A stretch of 25,702 nucleotides of DNA. It comes from an uncultured Pseudomonadota bacterium (GTDB lineage: Bacteria; Pseudomonadota; Gammaproteobacteria; Methylococcales; Methylomonadaceae). The notes under the pieces were generated by a model that saw only the letters and a program-made list of their open reading frames with translations, was not told where the DNA came from and searched no databases. Where the stretch lies: contig CAIUWU010000306.1 of NCBI GenBank assembly GCA_903902945.1, positions 1 to 25,702 on the forward strand. The letters are read 5' to 3'. This document shows, piece by piece, positions 1 through 6,545 of the stretch (the stretch's first letter is position 1; each line of letters starts with the position of its first letter). Made by a program: the position numbers and the translations under genes.

Positions 1-501
1 CATGCGGTCGGCTTCGTCCATCACCGTGACCTGGATGTTGTCCAATTTCAGGGCGCCCTGTTTATAAAAATCAATGATGCGGCCCGGTGTGCCGATGATG
101 ATATCGACATTGGTTTTAATTTTATCCAGCTGTTTCTGGTAATCGGTACCGCCGTAAATCAGCGCAAATTTCAGATTCAGATACGGGCTGAGCAGTACCG
201 CATCCTTATGAATCTGGATCGCCAGTTCGCGGGTCGGTGCCAGAATCAGCGCGCGCGGGTTTTTGATTTTCTCGCTTTCGTCATTGATCAGATGCTGAAA
301 GGTTGCCAGCAGAAAGGTGGCGGTTTTTCCGGTTCCGGTCTGCGCCTGTCCGGCAACATCGCGGCCACGCAATAGCAACGGTAGGGATTTGTCTTGAATC
401 GGTGAACAATTGATGAATCCAGCCTCTTTCAGGCCTTTGATAATTGAGTCGGACAGTTCAAGATTGCTGAAACGGGTTTCGGTTAAATGTGTCTTTTTCA
501 T
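1..501 (-). CDS. rhlB: ATP-dependent RNA helicase RhlB, N-terminal part (cut by window edge)
   Basis: Reading the minus strand from the ATG at 501 gives 167 residues in one open frame to the window edge. The visible part is the first RecA-like domain of a DEAD-box helicase. It shows the Q motif (SPIQ, about 33-36), Walker A (AQTGTGKT, 53-60), motif Ia (PTREL, 89-93), TPGR (138-141) and DEAD (162-165). RhlB is the cytoplasmic ATP-dependent RNA unwindase that works with the RNA degradosome in gammaproteobacteria. The choice of RhlB over other DEAD-box paralogues rests on the full-length-like N terminus and on the divergent trxA–rho neighbour, the arrangement seen in Escherichia coli. No strong ribosome binding site precedes the ATG. 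The C-terminal helicase domain lies outside the window, so completeness cannot be judged. Confidence 0.9.
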   Translation of the reverse strand, partial: MKKTHLTETRFSNLELSDSIIKGLKEAGFINCSPIQDKSLPLLLRGRDVAGQAQTGTGKTATFLLATFQHLINDESEKIKNPRALILAPTRELAIQIHKDAVLLSPYLNLKFALIYGGTDYQKQLDKIKTNVDIIIGTPGRIIDFYKQGALKLDNIQVTVMDEADRM

Positions 502-543
502 GGGGCGATAGAATAACGTAAAAACCGGGCGGGTTGAAATTGA

Positions 544-573
544 TTGACAATCGGATTGTGTCGAAACTATAGT
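544..573 (+). promoter_or_regulatory. Sigma-70 type promoter of trxA
   Basis: A perfect -35 hexamer TTGACA (544-549) is followed 18 bases later by TATAGT (568-573), or at 17 bases by CTATAG. It lies 30 bases upstream of the trxA GTG start, in the gap between the divergent rhlB and trxA genes. A TTG codon inside the -35 box opens the longer trxA reading frame, which argues against that longer start. Confidence 0.75.
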
Positions 574-603
574 TTCAGCCTTTGTAACTATTGGAGTACC
601 GAC

Positions 604-930
604 GTGAGTGACTTAGTCCTTCATGTATCTGACGCTGATTTTAACGAAACAGTACTGAAAGCTTCTGGCCCGGTATTGTTGGATTACTGGGCTGAATGGT
701 GCGGCCCTTGCAAAATGATCGCCCCCGTTCTGGACGAAATCGCCGCTGACTATCAAGGTAAACTGACTGTCGCGAAAATTAACATCGACGAAAATCCTAA
801 AACACCTCAGCAATACGGTGTTCGCGGTATCCCAACTCTGATGATTTTCAAGGATGGTGAAGTACAAGCCACTAAAGTAGGCGCTTTGACCAAATCACAG
901 TTGGCCGCTTTCATTGATAGCAATCTCTAG
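604..930 (+). CDS. trxA: Thioredoxin 1
   Basis: This is the cytoplasmic protein-disulfide reductase that passes electrons from thioredoxin reductase to ribonucleotide reductase and other targets. The 108-residue product has the usual length. The WCGPCK active site lies near residues 32-37, with the conserved GIPTL cis-proline segment near 75-79 and the KVGAL segment towards the end. The frame is open further upstream, but GTG at 604 is chosen for three reasons: it gives the family's normal N terminus (SDLVLHV), it has a clear ribosome binding site TTGGAG (591-596) seven bases upstream, and the upstream extension would overlap the promoter. It is transcribed away from rhlB and followed by a 14-bp hairpin before rho. 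It is probably a monocistronic unit, with possible read-through into rho. Confidence 0.97.
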   Translation: MSDLVLHVSDADFNETVLKASGPVLLDYWAEWCGPCKMIAPVLDEIAADYQGKLTVAKINIDENPKTPQQYGVRGIPTLMIFKDGEVQATKVGALTKSQLAAFIDSNL

Positions 931-939
931 ACTATTGCG

Positions 940-972
940 CCGGACTTATCAAAAACAGTTTGATAAGTCCGG
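940..972. terminator. Long perfect hairpin between trxA and rho
   Basis: A 14-base perfect inverted repeat (940-953 with 959-972) encloses a 5-base loop, starting ten bases after the trxA stop. There is no run of T after it (TTAATACG follows), so it is not a classical intrinsic terminator. It may act as a weak terminator or as a 3'-end stabiliser for trxA mRNA. The right arm also contains the candidate -35 box of the rho promoter. Confidence 0.6.
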
Positions 973-987
973 TTAATACGTTAGAAT
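960..987 (+). promoter_or_regulatory. Candidate rho promoter
   Basis: TTGATA (960-965) and TAGAAT (982-987) are separated by 16 bases, each matching the sigma-70 consensus at five of six positions. Transcription from here would give a leader of about 100 bases before the rho ATG. The -35 box sits in the right arm of the trxA hairpin. Confidence 0.5.
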
Positions 988-996
988 CCGGTTCCG

Positions 997-1094
997 CTTT
1001 TCCACACACTCTTTTCAATCTAAATTAATCCTGAATTTCCCCGCTGTAAACGGCTGTCTGCCGCTCTGCGTTCCTTTCATTTCTCAAAATCAAC
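997..1094 (+). promoter_or_regulatory. Pyrimidine-rich rho leader, possible rut/attenuation region
   Basis: The untranslated region before rho is rich in C and T and poor in G. Positions 997-1032 contain no G at all and many C residues, the composition Rho prefers for loading on RNA. In E. coli, rho is autoregulated by termination in its own leader. That this leader works the same way is an inference. There is also no recognisable Shine-Dalgarno sequence just before the ATG at 1095. Confidence 0.4.
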
Positions 1095-2351
1095 ATGAAT
1101 CTTACCGAGTTAAAACTAAAACAACCGACTGAAATCATTAGCATTGCCGAGTCATTAGGCCTGGAAAATATCGACAGAGCCCGAAAGCAGGAGCTGATTT
1201 TTGCCATTCTCAAGAAGCAGGCAAAAAGTGGTGAAGATATTTATGGCGATGGCGTTTTAGAGATTTTGCAGGATGGATTTGGCTTTTTAAGAACCCCTGG
1301 CGCTTCCTATCTGGCCGGCCCCGATGATATTTATGTGTCACCCAGTCAGATCAGACGCTTCGGTCTGCGCACTGGTGATACCGTCAGCGGTAAGATCAGA
1401 CCGCCGAAAGAAGGTGAACGTTATTTCGCGATGCTCAAAGTCGAAGTAGTCAATTTTGAGTCACCGGAACATGCCAAAAACAAGATTTCGTTCTCGAATC
1501 TGACCCCTTTGTTTGCCAACAAGCGTTTTCGTCTGGAGCAGGGTAACGGGACTAGCGAAGATTTGACCGCGCGTATCATTGATTTGATTGCACCTATCGG
1601 TAAGGGACAGCGTGGCCTGATTGTCTCGCCACCGAAAGCCGGTAAAACCATGATCATGCAAAGCATCGCCCATGCGATTGCCGAAAATAACCCTGAGTGT
1701 TACCTGATCGTGCTACTGATTGACGAGCGTCCTGAAGAGGTTACCGAAATGGAGCGCTGTGTGCGCGGCGAAGTCGTTTCCAGTACTTTTGATGAACCGG
1801 CTACCCGGCATGTCCAGGTTGCCGAAATGGTGATCGAAAAGGCCCGTCGTTTGGTTGAGCATAAACACGACGTGGTTATTTTGCTGGACTCGATTACCCG
1901 TCTGGCTCGCGCCTACAACATGGTAGTGCCGTCATCCGGTAAATTGCTGTCCGGTGGTGTCGATGCCAATGCGCTGGAAAAACCGAAACGCTTTTTTGGT
2001 GCCGCCAGAAATATCGAAGAAGGCGGCAGCTTGACCATTATTGCTACCGCACTGGTCGAAACCGGTTCGCGCATGGATGAGGTAATCTTTGAAGAATTTA
2101 AGGGTACCGGCAACATGGAGTTGCATCTGGAACGTAAAATTGCCGAAAAACGCATTTACCCGGCCATCAACATCAACCGTTCCGGCACCCGTCGTGAAGA
2201 ATATCTGGTCGACCCCGATGAATTGCAGAAAACCTGGATTTTGCGCAAGATTTTGCAGCCTATGGATGAACTGGCTGCATCAGAATTCCTGCTGGGCAAA
2301 CTGAAAGATTTCAAAACCAACGCCCAGTTCTTTGAATCCATGAAACGTTAG
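1095..2351 (+). CDS. rho: Transcription termination factor Rho
   Basis: Rho is the hexameric RNA-dependent ATPase and translocase that ends transcription at C-rich sites. The product has 418 residues (E. coli 419). Its N terminus aligns closely with the E. coli protein, so the RNA-binding cold-shock motif GFGFLR falls at 61-66 with the two aromatic residues F62 and F64. Walker A (PPKAGKT) lies near 179-185, the Walker B strand (VVILLDSITRLARA) near 260-270, and the Q- and R-loop region follows (SGGVDANALEKPKRFFGAAR). There is no insertion in the N-terminal domain. The gene follows trxA, as in E. coli, and is closed by an intrinsic terminator at 2391-2429. ATG 1095 is the only start giving the normal N terminus, although no ribosome binding site is visible. 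Confidence 0.98.
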   Translation: MNLTELKLKQPTEIISIAESLGLENIDRARKQELIFAILKKQAKSGEDIYGDGVLEILQDGFGFLRTPGASYLAGPDDIYVSPSQIRRFGLRTGDTVSGKIRPPKEGERYFAMLKVEVVNFESPEHAKNKISFSNLTPLFANKRFRLEQGNGTSEDLTARIIDLIAPIGKGQRGLIVSPPKAGKTMIMQSIAHAIAENNPECYLIVLLIDERPEEVTEMERCVRGEVVSSTFDEPATRHVQVAEMVIEKARRLVEHKHDVVILLDSITRLARAYNMVVPSSGKLLSGGVDANALEKPKRFFGAARNIEEGGSLTIIATALVETGSRMDEVIFEEFKGTGNMELHLERKIAEKRIYPAININRSGTRREEYLVDPDELQKTWILRKILQPMDELAASEFLLGKLKDFKTNAQFFESMKR

Positions 2352-2390
2352 GATTCAGACTGTTCCGGCACGGCGGGAAAGTTCTCGATC

Positions 2391-2429
2391 CGTTGCCGGT
2401 TCCCACCCGGTTTGGCAGCGTCGTTTTTT
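2391..2429 (+). terminator. Intrinsic terminator after rho
   Basis: CGTTGCC (2391-2397) pairs with GGCAGCG (2414-2420), including one G-U pair. A further short pairing inside the loop is possible. TCG and then six T residues (2424-2429) follow. It lies 40 bases after the rho stop and before the ABC gene. Confidence 0.6.
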
Positions 2430-2486
2430 AATCATTCAGTTTAACTCTGGTATATTCCTGACCGACCTTACACAAGGAGAACGGCG

Positions 2487-4184
2487 TTGCGAAATACAAG
2501 CCAATTTTTTCTGCCTTTTATCCGCCTGGCTGGCCCGTTCTGGATTGCCAAAGACAAAAACCTGACACGCAGTTTGTTGTTAGCCCTGATTGTGCTGACA
2601 TTGGCGCAAATCGTCATTTCGGTGAGTATTACCGAATGGAGTGCCGATTTATTCGATGCGCTGGAACAGCGTTCCATGGATCGACTGTTTATCCAGATTG
2701 GCGCCATTGTGCTGATTTTTATCGGCAACATTATCGTCACCGCCAGTCATCTGATCATCAAACGCCGCTTGCAGATGGAATGGCGCAGCTGGTTGACCGA
2801 CAAGTTGATTGGCCAGTGGATGTACGAAGGCCGGCATTATCTGGTCACCCATATCGACGGCCAGCATGATAACCCCGATGGCCGGATTGCCGAAGATATC
2901 CGCATTGCCACCGAATATGCGATTGATCTGCTGCACACCCTGTTTTACTGCATTCTGTTGCTGATCAGTTTCAGCAGCATTCTCTGGAATCTATCCGGCA
3001 GCTTAACCCTTGATTTGGGACTGTTCAGCGTTGCATTGCAGGGCTATCTGGTGTGGCTGGCGATTGCCTATGCCGCCAGTGCTGCGGTAATGGGCTGGTG
3101 GATAGGGCGTCCTTTAACTGCCGCTACCGATGACCGGCAGACCGTGGAGGCCAATTTTCGTTTTGCGCTGGTCAAGGCTCGCGAAAACTCCCAGGCGATT
3201 GCCCTGATTCACGGCGAACATCATGAAGCCCCGCATTTTCACCGTTTGTTTATTGATATCGTTCATGCCTGGAATCAACAGACTCAGGCCTGGAGCCGCA
3301 TCACTATGTTTAGTGCCGGCTATTCGGTGTTATCGATGGCGTTCCCGATTCTGGTATCGGCCCCCCGTTTTATTCTGGGGATGATTTCGCTGGGCGCTTT
3401 GATGCAGTCGGCACAGGCTTTTCAGCAGCTGGTATCAGCCTTATCCTGGCCGGTGGACAATATGGGCAAAGTCGCCGAATGGCGGGCATCGGTGGAACGG
3501 GTGCTGGGACTGAGTAGCAGTCTGGCCAAGCTGGAGCAGGAGATCAGCAAGTCCGATCCGAATCGTATCGTTCTGAAAAAGAATGACGGCGCGGTGCTGC
3601 GCTTTCATGATCTTGAAATCACCCGTCTCGACGGGCAGGTTTGTGTACAGAAACTGAATGAAGCCATTCATTCCGGCGAGCGAATTCTGATTACCGGTAA
3701 CGCTTTTTTGGGTAATAAACTTTATAAAGCCACCGCCGGCTTATGGCCCTGGGGTAGCGGCTGTATCGAATTGCCGGATGACGAACCGCTGTTTTTCATG
3801 CCGCCCAGACCGTATCTGCCAACCGACACCTTGCGTAATGCCATTTGTTATCCCTGCACCAGTTGCAGCTTTTCCGAAGAAATGATGCAAACCTGTTTTG
3901 AACAGGCTGGGGTGCCGGAACTGATGGCCATGCTGGATAAAGCGTTTGACTGGGAAAAAACCCTGCTGCGCGAACAACTGCAGCGATTGGGGTTAGTGAG
4001 GCTGCTATTGCAGCGCCCGAAATGGATTTTCATGCAGGAAGCGCTCGATTCGCTCGACCCAGAAGGCGAAGCGGCAATGATCAGGCTGATTAACCGCGAA
4101 CTGCCGGATGCGGCGATGCTGGTGATTACCAATCAGCCCAGTATTCAGGCCATGATGACGCGCAGGATTTTCCTATGTCAGTAA
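2487..4184 (+). CDS. SbmA/BacA/YddA-like ABC transporter with degenerate ATPase domain
   Basis: The 565-residue protein has the architecture of half-size ABC exporters of the SbmA/BacA-like membrane family: hydrophobic helices near 29-50, 69-90, 150-170, 183-203 and 277-300, then an ATPase-like domain from about 370. The TTG start is supported by AAGGAGA (2474-2480) six bases upstream. The family landmarks AGLWPWGSG (417-425), RPYLP (441-445) and LLLQRPKW (506-513) are kept, so the domain is in frame and aligned. The catalytic motifs are not kept. The Walker A lysine position is N410 (GNK instead of GKS), the Q-loop glutamine is P440, the signature Ser and Gly are lost (LLREQLQR, 493-500), the Walker B aspartate is Q517, and the H-loop histidine is absent near 549. 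E518 and the D-loop LD remain. ATP hydrolysis therefore looks unlikely. It may be a structural or regulatory relic, or may use a partner. It overlaps the next gene by ten bases. Confidence 0.85.
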   Translation: MRNTSQFFLPFIRLAGPFWIAKDKNLTRSLLLALIVLTLAQIVISVSITEWSADLFDALEQRSMDRLFIQIGAIVLIFIGNIIVTASHLIIKRRLQMEWRSWLTDKLIGQWMYEGRHYLVTHIDGQHDNPDGRIAEDIRIATEYAIDLLHTLFYCILLLISFSSILWNLSGSLTLDLGLFSVALQGYLVWLAIAYAASAAVMGWWIGRPLTAATDDRQTVEANFRFALVKARENSQAIALIHGEHHEAPHFHRLFIDIVHAWNQQTQAWSRITMFSAGYSVLSMAFPILVSAPRFILGMISLGALMQSAQAFQQLVSALSWPVDNMGKVAEWRASVERVLGLSSSLAKLEQEISKSDPNRIVLKKNDGAVLRFHDLEITRLDGQVCVQKLNEAIHSGERILITGNAFLGNKLYKATAGLWPWGSGCIELPDDEPLFFMPPRPYLPTDTLRNAICYPCTSCSFSEEMMQTCFEQAGVPELMAMLDKAFDWEKTLLREQLQRLGLVRLLLQRPKWIFMQEALDSLDPEGEAAMIRLINRELPDAAMLVITNQPSIQAMMTRRIFLCQ

Positions 4185-5299
4185 GCGGTTCAGGCAACCC
4201 TAGTCAACGCAGCGGTCGCTGGCGCGGGGTTAATCTCGGCGGCTGGCTGGTGCTGGAAAAATGGATGACTCCCAGTTTGTTTGACGGTCTGCAAGCCGAA
4301 GACGAAACGGCTTGGTGTATCGAGCAGGGGCCTCAGGCTACTGAGCGGCTGCATCGGCACTGGCAGACTTTTATAACGGCCGATGACTTTGCCTGGCTGG
4401 CAAGCTGCGGCATCAACGCCATCAGGATACCGGTCGGACACTGGCTGTTGGGCGGCGATTATCCTTACCATCCCAGTTATGGCCCGCATCGCTATCCTTA
4501 TGTGAGCGGCGGTGACGCCATACTCGATCAGGCATTCAGCTGGGCTGAGCAGTATGGTTTGGCGGTGGTGCTGGATTTACATGCCGCGCCCGGATGTCAG
4601 AACGGTTTCGATAACGGCGGCATCAAAGACGTTTGTGACTGGCATACGCAGCAGGCTTTCATCGATCATTCCTTGCAAGTGCTGGCACTGCTGGCAGAAC
4701 GTTATAGCCATTCACCGGCGCTGGCGGCAATCGAGGTTCTCAATGAGCCGCGCTGGGATGTGCCGACTGCGGTGTTAAGCCGTTACACCGAGCAGGCTTG
4801 TCAGCAAATTCGCCGTTATTGCCGGCCTGAACAGGTAGCGGTGATATTTCACGATGGCTTTCGCGATTTTCGTGAATATGGATCGTTGCTGAGTCAGGAT
4901 GCCAATGCGGTGTTTGATATTCATCGTTATCAGTGTTTTGCCGCCGACGATGTCAACAGCGATATTTTTCGCCATATCAATAAGTCGGTCAGCGACTGGA
5001 AGCGGGAAGCCGATACCCTGATTACTGCAGCAGGGCGCCGAACCGTGGTCGGTGAATGGAGTCTGGGGCTGAATCCGCGTTTTATCGAACTGTGGAATCA
5101 GCAGGCGCTCGATTATCCCGGGCTGACGATGGATGCTTTTCAGCAGGATATTAGTTACCGGGCTTATGCGGCGGCGCAGCTGGCCTGCTTTGAAAAATAC
5201 CGGGGCTGGTTTTTCTGGAGTTATAAAACCGAAACCATGCCGCAATGGAGTTTTCGCGACTGCGTTGCACAGGGTTGGTTGCCGGGCTGTTTCGACTGA
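4175..5299 (+). CDS. GH5 family glycoside hydrolase, exo-1,3-beta-glucanase-like
   Basis: The 374-residue protein resembles the subgroup of glycoside hydrolase family 5 that includes fungal exo-1,3-beta-glucanases. The N-terminal RGVNLGGWLVLEKWMTPSLF segment (17-36) is diagnostic. The general acid is E191 in LNEP (189-192) and the nucleophile is E294 in VVGEWS (291-296). DLHAAPGCQNG (134-144) and the late FFWSYKTE segment also match the family. There is no signal peptide or membrane helix, so the enzyme should be cytosolic, which is unusual for a glucan hydrolase. The ATG lies ten bases inside the end of the ABC-like gene, so the two are probably co-translated. The substrate could be an internal beta-glucan, an oligosaccharide or a glucoside. 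The family assignment is strong, the substrate is inferred. Confidence 0.85.
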   Translation: MSVSGSGNPSQRSGRWRGVNLGGWLVLEKWMTPSLFDGLQAEDETAWCIEQGPQATERLHRHWQTFITADDFAWLASCGINAIRIPVGHWLLGGDYPYHPSYGPHRYPYVSGGDAILDQAFSWAEQYGLAVVLDLHAAPGCQNGFDNGGIKDVCDWHTQQAFIDHSLQVLALLAERYSHSPALAAIEVLNEPRWDVPTAVLSRYTEQACQQIRRYCRPEQVAVIFHDGFRDFREYGSLLSQDANAVFDIHRYQCFAADDVNSDIFRHINKSVSDWKREADTLITAAGRRTVVGEWSLGLNPRFIELWNQQALDYPGLTMDAFQQDISYRAYAAAQLACFEKYRGWFFWSYKTETMPQWSFRDCVAQGWLPGCFD

Positions 5300-5304
5300 G
5301 GCCT

Positions 5305-5772
5305 TTACTTGGCGTTGTGCGCCGGTTTCAGATAGCCGTCACTGTTGCTGCTGACCCAGCGTACTTCGCCAGAGCTTAGTGTTTCCTGTTTCCAGAACGG
5401 GGCCTGTTTTTTTAGTGCTTCCATGATAAAGCGGCTGGCATCGAATGCATCACCGCGATGCGCAGACCAGACCGCCACGATAACCAGCGTGTCATTGGGT
5501 TCTATCTTGCCTACCCGGTGTAGCAGCAGACCATCAAGAATCGCCCATTGCTGCTGTGCTTGTTCCACGATACGGGTCAGCTGTTTTTCGGTCATGCCGG
5601 GATAATGGTCGAGCTGCATCACCACCACATCATCGCCCTGATTGAAGTCACGCATGGTGCCGACGAATACGGCGGTCGCGCCATACTGACCGGCAAGTTG
5701 TCGCTGCTCGGTTTCATAATCATGCAGGATTTGCCAGGGGTTGAAAGGTTCTGCCGATAGTTTGATCTGCAT
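5305..5772 (-). CDS. moaE: Molybdopterin synthase catalytic subunit MoaE
   Basis: MoaE is the large subunit of molybdopterin synthase. It transfers sulfur from the MoaD thiocarboxylate to precursor Z (cyclic pyranopterin monophosphate) in the cytoplasm. The 155-residue protein has the expected length and the family signatures HYPGMTEKQL, HRVG, SAHRGDAF and KKQAPFWKQE, the last carrying the conserved active-site lysines. It starts two bases after the moaD stop, so moaD and moaE are one transcript. Its stop lies only five bases from the stop of the convergent GH5 gene, which leaves no room for a separate terminator. The short C-terminal tail (GYLKPAHNAK) is less conserved, as is usual. Confidence 0.95.
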   Translation of the reverse strand: MQIKLSAEPFNPWQILHDYETEQRQLAGQYGATAVFVGTMRDFNQGDDVVVMQLDHYPGMTEKQLTRIVEQAQQQWAILDGLLLHRVGKIEPNDTLVIVAVWSAHRGDAFDASRFIMEALKKQAPFWKQETLSSGEVRWVSSNSDGYLKPAHNAK

Positions 5773-5774
5773 TT

Positions 5775-6008
5775 TCAGCCTCCGGTAACCGGCGGAAAAA
5801 AAGCCAGTTCGTCACCGTCTGTCAGCAGACTGTCGAGACTGGCATATTCCATGTTGATAGCGGTCAGCGTACCCTCGGGCAGCGGAATCGCCGGATTGAG
5901 CCGTTGCCAGATTTGTCCGGCACTGAGCGGTGCACTCAGTTCCAGTTCGGTTTCAGCGTGTCCCAGCCGTTCTTTCAGGCTGGCAAAATAGCGGACTTTG
6001 ATCGACAT
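5775..6008 (-). CDS. moaD: Molybdopterin synthase sulfur carrier subunit MoaD
   Basis: MoaD is a ubiquitin-fold sulfur carrier of 77 residues. The essential C-terminal Gly-Gly is present (PPVTGG), and there is no extension behind it. That glycine is adenylated by MoeB and becomes the thiocarboxylate that MoaE uses. The N terminus (SIKVRYFASLKERLG) matches the family. It is the first gene of the moaD–moaE unit and diverges from moaC across 51 bases, so the two promoters must overlap or abut there. Confidence 0.95.
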   Translation of the reverse strand: MSIKVRYFASLKERLGHAETELELSAPLSAGQIWQRLNPAIPLPEGTLTAINMEYASLDSLLTDGDELAFFPPVTGG

Positions 6009-6059
6009 GGTGATTTATCGGGTAATACAATGCTCTGAATGAATTGGACGGATTATCCC

Positions 6060-6545
6060 ATGGCAAACACATTACTCAATCATTTTAATAGCGCCGGTGA
6101 GGCGCACATGGTCGATGTCGGTGACAAATCGGTGACGCAGCGGCTGGCGGTTTGTGAAGGTTATATTGCCATGCAGCCGGCAACGCTGGCGCAAGTCATG
6201 GCCGGTAATGCCAAAAAAGGCGATGTACTGGGTATTGCCCGTATCGCCGGGATTATGGCCAGTAAAAAGACCGCCGACCTGATTCCTTTATGTCATCCCC
6301 TGCCCCTGACGCATGTCGAGATTCAGCTGATACCTCAGCCTGAATTGCAACGGGTTTATTGCCAGACCAGTGTCAAAACCAACGGTCAGACCGGCGTGGA
6401 AATGGAAGCACTGACCGCCACCCAGATCGCGCTGCTGACCATTTACGATATGTGCAAAGCCATGGACCGGGGCATGGAAATCGGCGGTGTCAGGCTGCTG
6501 GAAAAAAGAGGGGGCAAAAGTGGTGTTTGGCAGCTTGAACAATAA
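6060..6545 (+). CDS. moaC: Cyclic pyranopterin monophosphate synthase MoaC
   Basis: MoaC catalyses the second part of the first step of molybdenum cofactor synthesis, the conversion of the MoaA product to cyclic pyranopterin monophosphate. Family motifs are all present: AGEAHMVDV near the N terminus, KKGDVLGIARIAGI, DLIPLCHPL, GVEMEALTA and YDMCKAMDRGM with the conserved active-site lysine and aspartate. An upstream in-frame ATG at 6039 would add seven residues. ATG 6060 is preferred because it gives 161 residues, the normal size, and has a GGACGG-like ribosome binding site (about 6045-6050). Its 3' end overlaps the next gene by 26 bases, so the SCO–peroxidase gene is probably coupled to it. 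moaA and moaB are not in the window. Confidence 0.95.
   Translation: MANTLLNHFNSAGEAHMVDVGDKSVTQRLAVCEGYIAMQPATLAQVMAGNAKKGDVLGIARIAGIMASKKTADLIPLCHPLPLTHVEIQLIPQPELQRVYCQTSVKTNGQTGVEMEALTATQIALLTIYDMCKAMDRGMEIGGVRLLEKRGGKSGVWQLEQ

Noticed and set aside
544..603. Upstream extension of trxA from TTG 544
   Set aside because: It would start inside the -35 box, lacks a ribosome binding site and is absent from thioredoxin family proteins.
4775..5245. A 156-codon open frame on the minus strand
   Set aside because: It is antisense to the GH5 gene, which has both catalytic glutamates and family landmarks.
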